Origin: Thermus sp. 2.9
Lineage (GTDB): Bacteria > Deinococcota > Deinococci > Deinococcales > Thermaceae
Direction of reading: 5' to 3'
Length of the DNA: 64,000 nucleotides
Assembly (NCBI RefSeq): GCF_000794385.1
Contig: NZ_JTJB01000003.1
Location: 248,001-312,000, forward strand
Under the pieces are notes generated by a model. The model was not told the DNA's origin. It worked only from the letters and a program-made list of their open reading frames with translations, and did not search any database. Made by a program: the position numbers and the translations under genes. This document shows positions 53,107 to 64,000 of the stretch, one piece after another. The first letter of the stretch is position 1, and each line of letters opens with the position of its first letter.

Positions 53107-53847
53107 GTGGCGCGGCTTCTCGTGGTGGACGATGACCCCCGCATCCGCCACCTCCTCGAGGTGGTCCTTTCCGGCTCCGGCCACGAGGTGGTCTTGGCGG
53201 ACTCCGCCAAGGCGGCCTTGGAGTACCTGCGCAAGGAAACCCCCGACCTGATCCTCCTGGACATCATGATGCCGGACATGGATGGCCTCACCCTCTTAGG
53301 CCGCATTCGGGCGGTGCGCCGCCTGAGCCGGGTGCCCGTCATCATGTTCACCGGCGGGGGGCAGGAGCTGGAGGGTCCAAGCCGGGCTTTGGGGGCCGAC
53401 CTTTTCCTGGAAAAACCCATCAGCGGGCGCCGGCTCAAGCAGGCGGTGGAAAGCCTCTTGGCTCGGGAGGGCTACCTCCTCCCGGGGGGTGAGCGGGTGA
53501 GCACCTTGGCGGAGGTGGGGGGAAGGCTCCGGCAGGCCCTGCCGGAGGAGGAGCGCTTCCGCCTCCTCTGGCGAAGAACGCAAAGCCGCCGCGCCCTCCT
53601 CGCCAACCTGGTGGCCAAGGGCTGGACCGAGGCCCTCCTGCGCCGCCTGGTGCCGGGGGAGTACGACCTGTACGATATCCTGGGCCATTTGGCCTACGGC
53701 TGGCCCCTCCTTCCCCTCAAGGAGCGGGCGGCTCGGGCGGAGGACGCCCGCTTCGCTCCCCTTCTCCAGGAGTACCTGGAGGCCAGGCGGCTTCCCCTGG
53801 AAGGGGACGGCCTCCTGGAAGAGCTTGCGGAGACCCTTTACGCTTAG
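53107..53847 (+). CDS. Response regulator with unusual C-terminal domain
   Basis: This is a 246-residue protein. Residues 1-120 form a receiver domain: acidic pair in [12 protein letters not shown], phosphoacceptor Asp in [13 protein letters not shown] near 52, and the Lys in FLEKPISG. The remaining 125 residues are not a standard output domain; [33 protein letters not shown] followed by a helical end resembles, by eye, the C-terminal helical domain of EcoEI-type HsdR proteins. No kinase gene is adjacent. GTG 53107 is chosen because TAGCAT is 7 nt upstream; ATG 53098 lies within that hexamer. FemX follows after 3 nt. Confidence 0.8.
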   Translation: MARLLVVDDDPRIRHLLEVVLSGSGHEVVLADSAKAALEYLRKETPDLILLDIMMPDMDGLTLLGRIRAVRRLSRVPVIMFTGGGQELEGPSRALGADLFLEKPISGRRLKQAVESLLAREGYLLPGGERVSTLAEVGGRLRQALPEEERFRLLWRRTQSRRALLANLVAKGWTEALLRRLVPGEYDLYDILGHLAYGWPLLPLKERAARAEDARFAPLLQEYLEARRLPLEGDGLLEELAETLYA

Positions 53848-53850
53848 GGG

Positions 53851-54873
53851 ATGGCCGAGCTTTTGGAGGTTCACGAACCTGAGGCCTGGAACCGGTTGGT
53901 TTCCGGCTTCCCCATCACCAGCGCCCTTCAGTCCTTTGGCTGGGGGGAGGTGAAGCGGCTTTCCGGCTGGGAGCCCAAGCGCTTTGCCGTGTACCAGGGG
54001 GATAGGCTTTTGGGGGCCGCCCAGGTCCTCCTGAAACGCCTCCCCGGGGGGCTTAGCCTGGTCTACGCCCCAAGGGGCCCAGCCCTTTTCCGCCTGGAGG
54101 ACCTCCCCCAGGTGGCCCAGGCCTTGGCCCAGGGGGTAAAGGGCACCCACCTGGTGGTGGAGCCGGAGGCGGGTCTTGCGGCGGAGGAAGCGCCCCCCCA
54201 CTTCCCCGGCCTCTTGCCGGAGGAGCCCATCCAGCCCGGCCACTCCCTGTGGCTGGACCTCACCCAAGGGGAGGAGGCGCTCCTGAAGGGCATGAAGGAG
54301 ATGCACCGCCGCAACGCCCGCCTGGCGCAGAAGCGCACGGAGCTCCTCGTGGCGGGAGAGGAGGCCTTCCCCGAGTTCTTCCGCCTTTTTGAGGAGACGA
54401 ACCGCCGGGCCAAGCTCCTGCAACACTCGGAGGAATACTACCGGGCCGTCCTAAAGGAGATGAACCAGCCCTTGGGCGAGGCCTTCATCACCTTAGCCGC
54501 CAAGGACGGGGAGGCTTTGGCGGCGGGGCTTTTCGTGGCCTTCGCCGGGAAGGTGGACTACCTCTACGGGGGTAGCAGCCGCCACCACCCCGAGGCCAAG
54601 GCTCCCATGGGGATGCACCTCATGGCCATCCGCCACGGCATGGCCCGGGGCTACCGGATCTACGACCTTTGGGGCGTTCCCCGCACCCCCGAAGGGAGCC
54701 ACGCCGAGGGGATCTGGCGCTTCAAGGAGGGGTTTGGCGGCAGACGGGTGCAGTTTCCCGCCTACACCCTGCCCCTTTCCCCCCTCTACCGCCCCCTGAA
54801 GGCCCTCCTCCGCCTGCGCAAGACCTGGGTGAACCTCAGGGTGCGGGGAAACCCGCGGGATGTGCTGGGGTAA
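53851..54873 (+). CDS. FemABX-type aminoacyltransferase
   Basis: This 340-residue FemAB family protein has two GNAT-like lobes. Landmarks: TSALQSFGWGEVKRLSGW, SLVYAPRGPAL, SLWLDLTQGEEALLKGMKEMHRRNARLAQK, the long helix EEFFRLFEETNRRAKLL-like segment, and YLYGGSSRHHPEAKAPMGMHLMAIRHGMARGYRIYDLWGVP. Such enzymes use aminoacyl-tRNA to build peptidoglycan cross-bridges on lipid II; Thermus peptidoglycan has a glycine bridge on ornithine, so this is a candidate for the glycyl transfer. TACGCT lies 6 nt before the ATG. Confidence 0.87.
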   Translation: MAELLEVHEPEAWNRLVSGFPITSALQSFGWGEVKRLSGWEPKRFAVYQGDRLLGAAQVLLKRLPGGLSLVYAPRGPALFRLEDLPQVAQALAQGVKGTHLVVEPEAGLAAEEAPPHFPGLLPEEPIQPGHSLWLDLTQGEEALLKGMKEMHRRNARLAQKRTELLVAGEEAFPEFFRLFEETNRRAKLLQHSEEYYRAVLKEMNQPLGEAFITLAAKDGEALAAGLFVAFAGKVDYLYGGSSRHHPEAKAPMGMHLMAIRHGMARGYRIYDLWGVPRTPEGSHAEGIWRFKEGFGGRRVQFPAYTLPLSPLYRPLKALLRLRKTWVNLRVRGNPRDVLG

Positions 54874-54919
54874 AGGGCCTTGTCATCTTTCTCAAGCGCT
54901 TTCCCGTAAGGTGAGGGGC

Positions 54920-55474
54920 GTGGTGCGGTTTCTCCTCCCCCTCGCCCTCTTGCTTTTCCTCCTCCCTTGGCTCCGTCCGGGGCCTTCCCGATCTCCGGCC
55001 CCAGCCCCGGGGGTGCGCCTTCTGGGGGTGGAGTTTTGGCTCTTCCCCGAGGAGGAGGGGGTGGAGTGGCGCTTCGCCGCGGAGGAGATGGTGGAAGAGG
55101 GGGGGGTGTTCCGCATCCGGGGGGGGCTTACCGGGGAGCGGTACGTGAAGGGGCGCCTGGACCTGTGGCTTAGGGCTCCTGAGGTGGTGGTGGAGCCCGG
55201 GGACAACCTGCGGGCCCCTTACGCCGAGGTGGAGATCCTTAAGGGGTGCTACCGGCTCGCCCTTTCCGCCCCCGGGAAGGGGGAGGTCCTCATCCGGCAG
55301 AAGGAGGGCTTCTTCGCCCCATGGGTGCGGATAGAAGCGCCGAACCTCAGGGGCGAGGCGGAGGCCTTCCGCTCGGATTTCGCCCTGGAGCGCCTCGAGG
55401 CGCAAAACCCCCGCTTTTCCTTTCCCGCTGGGGGAAGTTTTGGCCCGTGCACCGTGGAAGGAGGTAGCTCGTGA
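54920..55474 (+). CDS. LptC-like single-pass protein
   Basis: This 184-residue protein has an N-terminal membrane segment (VRFLLPLALLLFLLPWL) followed by a Pro/Ala linker and a beta-rich domain (GVRLLGVEFWLF, GVFRIRGGLTGERYVKGRLDLWLRAPEVVVEPGDNLRAPYAEVEIL). Topology and its place directly upstream of LptA-like genes argue for an LptC-like role in carrying a lipid or polymer across the periplasm; primary sequence similarity is weak. GTG 54920 is chosen because TAAGGT is 7 nt upstream. It overlaps the next gene by GTGA. Confidence 0.65.
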   Translation: MVRFLLPLALLLFLLPWLRPGPSRSPAPAPGVRLLGVEFWLFPEEEGVEWRFAAEEMVEEGGVFRIRGGLTGERYVKGRLDLWLRAPEVVVEPGDNLRAPYAEVEILKGCYRLALSAPGKGEVLIRQKEGFFAPWVRIEAPNLRGEAEAFRSDFALERLEAQNPRFSFPAGGSFGPCTVEGGSS

Positions 55475-56328
55475 GAAGACTCGTGCTTTTTTCGGTGTTG
55501 GGACTGGCCTTGGCGGCTTCCGGCGTGCGGGTGATCCAAGTGGAAGGGGGCAGGCTTTCCGGGGACCTGCGCTACGGCCCCTGGACCTTTGAGGGGGAGG
55601 TGAGGGGCCGGGTCAAGGACCTCTCCATCCAAGCCCCCAAGGCCACCCTCACCGCCCCCAAGGGCAAGACCATGCAGGAGGCGGAAGGGGAACGGGAGGC
55701 CCGCTTTGAGGGGGGCGTGGTGGTGCGCCGGGGCCGGGTGGAGGCCCGGGGCCCCGTCCTGGTCTACCGGGAAACCACGGGGGAAGGGGAGCTCTTGGGC
55801 CCGGCCCGCATGCGCCAAGAGCCCAAGCCCGGGGAGGATCCCGTGGAGGTGGAGGCGAGCCGCATGACCTTCCAGGTGGACACCGACACCTCCACCAGCG
55901 AAAACGCCCTCCTCAAAAGCGGCAACCAGGAGGGGCGGGCGGGCTTCGTCTACTACGAGGAGGAACGGGGCCTCGCCGTCTTCAGCGACGCCAAGGAGGT
56001 GGTCCTCACCCGCAAGCGCAAGGACGGGGACCTGGTGATCCGGGCTAAGGAGGTGCGGAGCCTCACCGGCTCCAAGCGCCTCATCGCCACCGGGGGGGTG
56101 CGCCTCGTGGACGGGGATCTGGTGACCACCGGGGAAAGCCTTTACTACGACGACACCACCGGGGAGGCCATCGTCTTGGGGAAGCCGGCGGTGAGCGAGA
56201 ACAAGAAGGAAGGCTTTAGGCTTTCGGGGAGCACCCTCCTCCACAACGTGAACCGCCACCAGGTGCGGGTCTACGGCCGCGCCTTCCGCCTGCCCGTGGA
56301 GGAGTTTAAGAAGCTCGGGGAGAAGTGA
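55471..56328 (+). CDS. LptA/OstA-like periplasmic protein
   Basis: This 285-residue protein has a signal peptide (MRRLVLFSVLGLALAASG). OstA-type beta repeats follow: VVVRRGRVEARGPVLVYRETTGEGELLGPARMRQ, SRMTFQVDTDTSTSENALLKSG, and LIATGGVRLVDGDLVTTGESLYYDDTTGEAIVLGKPAV, the last matching the LptA jelly-roll pattern of G-x-V-x-x-x-x-G... x-Y-x-x-x-x-G. It is expected in the periplasm as part of a lipid-transporting bridge. It is coupled on both sides by short overlaps. Confidence 0.8.
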   Translation: MRRLVLFSVLGLALAASGVRVIQVEGGRLSGDLRYGPWTFEGEVRGRVKDLSIQAPKATLTAPKGKTMQEAEGEREARFEGGVVVRRGRVEARGPVLVYRETTGEGELLGPARMRQEPKPGEDPVEVEASRMTFQVDTDTSTSENALLKSGNQEGRAGFVYYEEERGLAVFSDAKEVVLTRKRKDGDLVIRAKEVRSLTGSKRLIATGGVRLVDGDLVTTGESLYYDDTTGEAIVLGKPAVSENKKEGFRLSGSTLLHNVNRHQVRVYGRAFRLPVEEFKKLGEK

Positions 56329-57251
56329 TGCGCCCTTTCCTCCTGGGCTTGGGCCTCCTGCTCCTTTGCGCCTTGGCCCAGGAGGCCTTCCGCCCCGAGG
56401 TGGAGCTGGTCCGCAAGGACAAGAAGGTGGTGGCCTGGGTGAGCGGGGAGGAGGATAGCCTCTTCTACGCCGACTACGGCGACCTTTACCTGGGCGAGCT
56501 CAAGGAGCTGGGCCAGGACAAGGCGGTGGTGGGAGAAAAGGCCTTTTTCCTGGACGCGGGGAGCGCGGTGGACGAGGGCCTGAAGCCCGGGGACATGGTG
56601 GAGGCTGCCTACAACCCTGACTTCACCCGGGAGGGCCTTCCCCACCTCCTGCGCCTGCGCCGGGCGGGGGCGGGGAAGGGGGAACGGTACCTGCGCCTGG
56701 TCCTCTTTGACCCCAAGGGGGTGGAGGTGCGCTTGGGAAGCGAGGTGCGGGCCACAGGGCCCTTGGCGGTGGTGGAGCGGGGGAGCGAGGAGACCCTTTT
56801 CCTCTCCGGGGGAAGCGCCCGGTACCTGGAGGAGGAGGGCCGCCTCGAGGTGCGCCAGGCCCCGGGGGAGGTGGCGGTGGAGGAGGGGGCGACCCGGGTG
56901 AAGGGGAGGCGGCTTCGCTACCAGAACGATACCGGGGAAGCCCTTTTGGAAGGCCCCTTGGAGGTGAGGCGGGAAGGGGAAAAACCCCTTTTGGGCAAGG
57001 CGAACAGCCTCCGCTACCTTCTGGACGAGGAGGCGCTTTGGCTTTTGGGGGTGGAGTTCACCCAAGGCGAGCGCACCACCAAGGCGGAAAGGGCCCTGGT
57101 GCGGGAGAAGGAGGGCTTCGCCTACCTCTTCGGCAACGTGGAAAGCCGGGACGAGAAGGGCTTCGTGCGGGGAGAACGGGTGCGCTACGCCCTGGAAAGG
57201 GGCGAGGTGGTTCTCCTCGGGCGGGTGGCGGGGGAGTTTAGGGAGCCCTAA
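56325..57251 (+). CDS. Second LptA/OstA-like protein
   Basis: This protein of about 308 residues has a signal peptide ([18 protein letters not shown]) and similar beta-repeat elements, for example [55 protein letters not shown] and [20 protein letters not shown]. The first 150 residues differ from the preceding paralogue. GTG 56325 or ATG 56328 can start it, the latter overlapping the stop as TGATG. Its stop shares CTAA with the convergent ABC ATPase gene. It is likely part of the same bridge. Confidence 0.78.
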   Translation: MMRPFLLGLGLLLLCALAQEAFRPEVELVRKDKKVVAWVSGEEDSLFYADYGDLYLGELKELGQDKAVVGEKAFFLDAGSAVDEGLKPGDMVEAAYNPDFTREGLPHLLRLRRAGAGKGERYLRLVLFDPKGVEVRLGSEVRATGPLAVVERGSEETLFLSGGSARYLEEEGRLEVRQAPGEVAVEEGATRVKGRRLRYQNDTGEALLEGPLEVRREGEKPLLGKANSLRYLLDEEALWLLGVEFTQGERTTKAERALVREKEGFAYLFGNVESRDEKGFVRGERVRYALERGEVVLLGRVAGEFREP

Positions 57252-58738
57252 GCGGAAATCCCCGCCATCAGGAGGCCGAGCCGCTCCTCCGTGGCCTCCT
57301 CCGGGCTGAGTTCCCCCACGATCCTTCCCTCGTACATGACGAGGATGCGGTCGGAAAGGCTCAAGACCTCGCTGAGGTCGGCGGAGACCAAAAGGACGGC
57401 CATCCCCTGGTCCCGGGCCTCAATGAGGCGCTGGTGGATGAACTCAATGGCCCCCACGTCCACCCCCCGGGTGGGCTGGGAGGCGATGAGGAGGCGGGGC
57501 TTCCTTAAGAGCTCCCTTCCCACCACGATCTTCTGCTGGTTACCCCCGGAGAAGCGCCTTGCGGAAAGCTCCGTGGACCGGGGCCGCACGTCAAAGGCCT
57601 CCACCAGGGCCCGGGCGTGGCGCTCCACCGCCTCGCCGTCCAAGAAGCCCAGGAAGCCGCGGAAGGGGGGCCTGTGCTGGTCGCCCAGGATGGCGTTTTC
57701 CCGCACGGAAAAGTCCAGGACGAGGCCCCGGGCGTGCCGGTCCTCGGGAACGTGGCTCACCCCGAGCTCCCGCACCGCCCGGGCCAAGGGGGGGAGGGGT
57801 TTGCCCAGGTACCGGGCCACCCCCTGGTGGCGGCGCAGGCCGGTGAGGGCCTCCACCAGCTCCGTTTGCCCGTTCCCCTCTACCCCGGCGATGCCCACGA
57901 TCTCCCCGGCGCGCACCGCAAAGCTCACGCCCTTAAGCCGGGGCGGGGCGGCGAAGTCCTCCAGTTTCAAAACCACCTCCCCGGGCCTGGCCGGGCCCTT
58001 TTGCACCCTTAGGACCACCTCCCGGCCCACCATCATCCGGGCGAGCTCCTCCAAGGAGGTCTCTTGGGTGCGCACCGTGCCCACCACCTTCCCATCCCGG
58101 ATCACCGTGACCCGGTCGGAGACGGCAAGCACCTCCTTGAGCTTGTGGCTGATGAAGATGGCGGCGTTGCCCTGGGCCACGTAGGCCCTTAGGAAGCGGA
58201 AAAGCTCCTCCGCCTCCTGGGGGGTGAGGACGGCGGTGGGCTCGTCCAGAATGAGGATCCTGGCCTTGCGGTAGAGGGCCTTCAGGATCTCCACCCGCTG
58301 CTGGAGCCCCACGGGGAGGTTTTCAATGCGCTCGTCCAGGGGAACCTGGAAGCCGAGCTCCTCCATGAGGCCTTGGGCCCGCTTCCGGGCGGCCTCGAGG
58401 TCCAGGTACAAGGGGCTTCCCGGCTCCAAGCCCAAGACCAGGTTCTCCAGCACCGTGAAGGGCTCCACCAACATGAAGTGCTGGTGCACCATGCCGATGC
58501 CGGCGGCGATGGCGTCCAGGGGGCTTTTGGGCCGGTAGGGCTTGCCGTCCACCCACATCTCCCCCTTGTCCGGGGGCTGTAGGCCGTAGACGATCTTCAT
58601 GAGGGTGGATTTCCCGGCACCGTTTTCCCCCACCAGGGCCAAGACCTCGCCCCAGTTCAGGTCCAAGGAGATGTGGTCGTTGGCGAGGACCAGGGGGAAG
58701 CGCTTGGTGATGTCCTTCAGGACCAGGGCCTTCTCCAC
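57248..58738 (-). CDS. Nucleoside/sugar ABC importer ATPase, double cassette
   Basis: This 496-residue protein has two ABC domains, of the kind that serves BMP-type nucleoside importers (NupO/YufO-like). The first has Walker [12 protein letters not shown]-loop VHQHFML, the signature in [12 protein letters not shown] and Walker [12 protein letters not shown]. The second has a degenerate Walker A ([12 protein letters not shown]), signature [15 protein letters not shown] and Walker [16 protein letters not shown] 58738 has TATACT 7 nt upstream. It follows the binding-protein gene, but no permease genes are adjacent. Confidence 0.92.
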   Translation of the reverse strand: MEKALVLKDITKRFPLVLANDHISLDLNWGEVLALVGENGAGKSTLMKIVYGLQPPDKGEMWVDGKPYRPKSPLDAIAAGIGMVHQHFMLVEPFTVLENLVLGLEPGSPLYLDLEAARKRAQGLMEELGFQVPLDERIENLPVGLQQRVEILKALYRKARILILDEPTAVLTPQEAEELFRFLRAYVAQGNAAIFISHKLKEVLAVSDRVTVIRDGKVVGTVRTQETSLEELARMMVGREVVLRVQKGPARPGEVVLKLEDFAAPPRLKGVSFAVRAGEIVGIAGVEGNGQTELVEALTGLRRHQGVARYLGKPLPPLARAVRELGVSHVPEDRHARGLVLDFSVRENAILGDQHRPPFRGFLGFLDGEAVERHARALVEAFDVRPRSTELSARRFSGGNQQKIVVGRELLRKPRLLIASQPTRGVDVGAIEFIHQRLIEARDQGMAVLLVSADLSEVLSLSDRILVMYEGRIVGELSPEEATEERLGLLMAGISA

Positions 58739-58755
58739 GCCCGCAAGTATACAAG

Positions 58756-58780
58756 AGGGGCCGGAACGCCTCCGGCCCCT
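58756..58780 (-). terminator. Hairpin between binding protein and ATPase genes
   Basis: AGGGGCCGGA (58756-58765) and TCCGGCCCCT (58771-58780) form a perfect 10-bp stem with a 5-nt loop, followed on the minus strand by TCTTG. It should reduce read-through from the binding-protein gene, and the ATPase has its own TATACT promoter immediately after. The pattern suits an excess of binding protein over ATPase. Confidence 0.75.
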
Positions 58781-58793
58781 CCGGCGAAGCCCC

Positions 58794-59918
58794 TTAGCGG
58801 GACTCAGGCACCTTGATCTGGCCCTTGATGATCTGCTGCTTGAGGACCTCCAGCTTGCTCACCACGGCAGCCGGGATCAAGGCCTTGTTGTACTGGTCCA
58901 GGGCGTAGCCCACCCCGTTGTTGCTCAGGCCGAACTCCCGCACCCCGCCCTTGAAGGCCTTCTGCACCACGCTCTTGATCACCTCGTAGGTGGCCACGTC
59001 CACCCGCTTCATCATGGAGGTGAGGCCGTGGTTGAGGGTGGCGGGGTTGTTGTCCGTGTCGCCCAGGTAGTTCTGGTTGGCGTCCACGCCGATGAAGAAG
59101 AGGGGCGTGGCCTTGGTGCCGTCGGTGCCGCAAGCGCGGGTGTAGTCGGCGTACTTGGGCACCTTGGCGTAGGGGTCCGCCTTGCGCACGAAGCGGATGT
59201 TGCCGCCCTCCTTCAGGCACTTGGTCTGCTTCACGTAGTCAATGAGCCCCAGGCCCGAGCCACCGGCGGCGGCGTAGATGATGTCGGCGCCCTGGCGCAC
59301 CTGGGCAGCGGCGATCTCCTTGGCCTTGGCGGGGTCGTTCCAGGCGGCGGGGGTGTTGCCCACGTAGCCCACCAGGACCTTGCCCTGGATCTTGTCCTCC
59401 TTGAAGGCGTACTCCGCCCCGGCGCGGAAGCCCGCCTCAAACTTGTGGATGAGGGGGATGTCCATGCCGCCGATGAAGCCCACCACCCCGGTGCGGCTCA
59501 TCTTGCCGGCGATGTAGCCCACCAGGAAGCTACCCTCGTGCTCCCGGAACACCAGGCCCACAGCGTTGGCCAGCTTCCCCTCGCCCGGCACGGCGTCAAT
59601 CACGGCGAACCTGACGTTGGGGAACTCCTTGGCCGTGGCGGTGATGGCGGGCTCGTTGGCGAAGCCCACGCCGATCACCAGGTCAAAGCCCTCCTCGGCG
59701 AAGGTGCGGATGCCCTGCCCCACCTGGGAGGGGTCGGCGGGCTCAAAGTCAAAGAGCTTCACCCCGAAGTCCTTGGCCGCCTTTTGCGCCCCTTCCCAGG
59801 CGGACTGGTTGAAGGAGCGGTCAAACTTGCCGCCGGCGTCAAAGGCGATGCCCACCCGCACCTGGGCCAGGCTTAGGCCCAGGGCCAGAACCCCAATAAG
59901 CGCCAGTACACGTTTCAT
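58794..59918 (-). CDS. BMP/PnrA-type nucleoside-binding lipoprotein-like protein
   Basis: This 374-residue periplasmic binding protein of the BMP/PnrA family has a signal peptide ([19 protein letters not shown]) without an evident lipobox Cys. Family landmarks: [96 protein letters not shown], and [17 protein letters not shown] segment with two Cys (near residues 233 and 263) is inserted before [21 protein letters not shown] precedes the ATG, with TATAAT (59955-59950) further upstream. Confidence 0.92.
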   Translation of the reverse strand: MKRVLALIGVLALGLSLAQVRVGIAFDAGGKFDRSFNQSAWEGAQKAAKDFGVKLFDFEPADPSQVGQGIRTFAEEGFDLVIGVGFANEPAITATAKEFPNVRFAVIDAVPGEGKLANAVGLVFREHEGSFLVGYIAGKMSRTGVVGFIGGMDIPLIHKFEAGFRAGAEYAFKEDKIQGKVLVGYVGNTPAAWNDPAKAKEIAAAQVRQGADIIYAAAGGSGLGLIDYVKQTKCLKEGGNIRFVRKADPYAKVPKYADYTRACGTDGTKATPLFFIGVDANQNYLGDTDNNPATLNHGLTSMMKRVDVATYEVIKSVVQKAFKGGVREFGLSNNGVGYALDQYNKALIPAAVVSKLEVLKQQIIKGQIKVPESR

Positions 59919-62803
<2,885 letters not shown>

Positions 62804-62852
62804 GCCCTAGAGTCTACTTGCCACTTGGGCTTCCCCGGTCTACCCTTAGCCT

Positions 62853-62939
62853 ATGCGAGCGCGAACCCCCTTCGCCTTCAAGCGGAGGCACGGGCGCTAC
62901 CGAGGGCCCGGCCTTTTCCCGTTTGGCTTGGGGCGATAG
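62853..62939 (+). CDS. Possible 28-residue basic peptide
   Basis: A short frame encodes MRARTPFAFKRRHGRYRGPG and eight more residues (LFPFGLGR) before a TAG. TACCCT lies 6 nt before its ATG, the same spacing as the leaderless genes here. The product is very basic (eight Arg or Lys plus His) with no Trp codon, so it is not a classic trp leader peptide. It could be a small ribosome-associated protein or an upstream frame affecting trpB. It is supported only by promoter spacing and composition. Confidence 0.35.
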   Translation: MRARTPFAFKRRHGRYRGPGLFPFGLGR

Positions 62940-62954
62940 GATAGATAGGCTTTG

Positions 62955-62971
62955 GGCGCTTGGCGCCTTTT
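62955..62971 (+). promoter_or_regulatory. Short hairpin with T-tract upstream of trpB
   Basis: GGCGC (62955-62959) and GCGCC (62963-62967) form a 5-bp stem with a TTG loop followed by TTTT. TAGGCT at 62946-62951 could start a transcript just before it. The hairpin is only 11 nt before the trpB ATG and overlaps the approach to its ribosome site GGGAGTGA, so it could attenuate or modulate initiation. The stem is too short to be sure. Confidence 0.35.
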
Positions 62972-62981
62972 GGGAGTGAAG

Positions 62982-64000
62982 ATGCTGCGCTTGCCGGATT
63001 TTCCCTTGCCCAACGGACGGGGGCGGTTTGGCCCCTACGGGGGGCGGTACGTTCCCGAAACCCTTATCCCCGCCTTGGAGGAGGTGGAGGCCGCCTACCT
63101 CGAGGCCAAGAAGGACCCCGCCTTCCTGGAAGAGCTGGAGCACTACCTGAGGACCTTCGCCGGCCGGCCCACGCCCCTTTTCCACGCCAAAAGGCTTTCG
63201 GCCTACTGGGGCGGGGCCCAGGTCTACCTGAAGCGGGAGGACCTCCTCCACACCGGGGCCCACAAGATCAACAACACCCTGGGCCAGGCCCTCCTCGCCC
63301 GGCGCATGGGCAAAAAGCGGGTCATCGCGGAAACGGGGGCGGGGCAGCACGGGGTTTCCGTGGCCACGGTGGCCGCCCTCTTCGGCATGGAGTGCGTGGT
63401 GTACATGGGGGAGGAGGACGTGAGGCGCCAGGCCCTGAACGTCTTCCGCATGAAGCTCTTGGGGGCCGAGGTGCGCCCGGTGGCCGCGGGGAGCCGCACG
63501 CTCAAGGACGCCACCAACGAGGCCATCCGCGACTGGATCACCCACGTGCGCACCACCTTCTACATCCTGGGCTCGGTGGTGGGCCCCCACCCTTACCCCA
63601 TGATGGTCCGGGACTTCCAGAGCGTCATCGGCGAGGAGGTGAAGCGGCAGAGCCTGGAGCTCTTTGGCCGCTACCCCGACGCCCTCATCGCCGCCGTGGG
63701 CGGGGGGTCCAACGCCATCGGGCTTTTCGCCCCCTTCGCCTACCTGCCCGAAGGGGAAAGGCCTAGGCTCATCGGGGTGGAGGCGGCGGGGGAGGGGCTT
63801 TCCACCGGGCGGCACGCCGCCAGCATCGGGGCGGGGAAGCGGGGGGTGTTGCACGGGAGCTACATGTACCTCCTCTACGACCACGACGGGCAGATCACCC
63901 CGGCCCACTCCGTCTCCGCCGGCTTGGACTACCCGGGGGTGGGGCCGGAGCACAGCTACTACGCCGATGCGGGCATCGCCGAGTACGCCAGCGTCACCGA
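62982..64000 (+). CDS. trpB: Tryptophan synthase beta chain (3' end outside window)
   Basis: The first 339 residues of TrpB, which condenses indole and serine to tryptophan in complex with TrpA, are visible. [15 protein letters not shown] is the family N terminus. The PLP Lys is in [19 protein letters not shown] near residue 83, and [46 protein letters not shown] and [15 protein letters not shown] follow. Residue order and spacing match TrpB1. ATG 62982 has GGGAGTGA upstream. The gene runs off the window; trpA is likely next but cannot be seen. Confidence 0.97.
   Translation, partial: MLRLPDFPLPNGRGRFGPYGGRYVPETLIPALEEVEAAYLEAKKDPAFLEELEHYLRTFAGRPTPLFHAKRLSAYWGGAQVYLKREDLLHTGAHKINNTLGQALLARRMGKKRVIAETGAGQHGVSVATVAALFGMECVVYMGEEDVRRQALNVFRMKLLGAEVRPVAAGSRTLKDATNEAIRDWITHVRTTFYILGSVVGPHPYPMMVRDFQSVIGEEVKRQSLELFGRYPDALIAAVGGGSNAIGLFAPFAYLPEGERPRLIGVEAAGEGLSTGRHAASIGAGKRGVLHGSYMYLLYDHDGQITPAHSVSAGLDYPGVGPEHSYYADAGIAEYASVT

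Noticed and set aside
62853-62939. Classic trp leader peptide for attenuation
   Set aside because: The small frame contains no Trp codons and the downstream hairpin has only five base pairs.

Overview
The window is a compact, roughly 70 percent GC stretch of a Thermus chromosome. The DNA polymerase I is clearly of the Taq/Tfl type (830 residues, vestigial proofreading domain). The competence pilus operon with comZ and a pilA4-type pilin, the Omp85, the NfeD-flotillin-PhoH cluster and the ThyX are also typical of Thermus. I could not fix the species. I found no tRNA, rRNA, CRISPR array or prophage.

Layout. 1-3650 (minus): nfeD, floA, a small Pro/Lys-rich membrane protein, phoH and the start of a probable 7TM-HD gene. 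3694-7550 (plus): aroE, an IMPACT/YigZ protein, polA. 7547-8469 (minus): azlC-azlD. 8508-14081 (plus): glmM, rbfA, a hotdog thioesterase, a YgjG-like aminotransferase, rnr. 14078-16445 (minus): a Memo-family protein and tRNA nucleotidyltransferase. 16446-20676 (plus): coaE, an SDR, sufE, a degenerate PlsY paralogue, a structured leader and a second RNB exoribonuclease. 20677-23611: icd, a DAO-type oxidoreductase and a secreted YbjN-like protein. 23615-28821 (minus): the competence/pilus locus (comZ, three minor pilins, pilA4) followed by an AT-richer O-antigen-ligase/PglL-like gene. 28888-34805: thiolase, DUF503, bamA, a purine nucleoside phosphorylase, yggS, divIVA. 35381-36271: an IS982-family insertion sequence with a 7-bp target duplication in front of hflX. 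38251-46264: a giant tamB. 46277-54873: tdh, a PQQ-type sugar dehydrogenase, mtnA, comF, skp/ompH-like, a CBS-ACT protein, pheA, a response regulator and a FemX-type ligase. 54920-57251: an LptC/LptA-like operon. 57248-59918 (minus): ATPase and binding protein of a nucleoside-type ABC importer. 59979-64000: ligA, thyX and trpB, the last cut by the window edge.

Envelope biogenesis is over-represented: bamA, tamB, a Skp-like chaperone, LptC/LptA-like proteins, FemX, DivIVA, flotillin/NfeD and glmM. RNA turnover (two RNB enzymes, tRNA nucleotidyltransferase, RbfA) and DNA replication/repair or uptake (PolA, LigA, ComZ, ComF, ThyX) are the other themes.

Two architectural features run through the window. 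First, more than twenty genes have a TANNNT -10 hexamer exactly 6 or 7 nt before the start codon, the arrangement expected for leaderless mRNAs; in several tandem pairs the upstream stop codon supplies the TAG/TAA of that hexamer. Second, convergent genes usually overlap by exactly four bases (CTAG or CTAA), so both stops share one tetranucleotide. Four genes (the PglL-like gene, divIVA, tamB, comF) carry single-base frameshifts, mostly in or near homopolymers. These may be assembly errors and need read-level confirmation before any biological interpretation.
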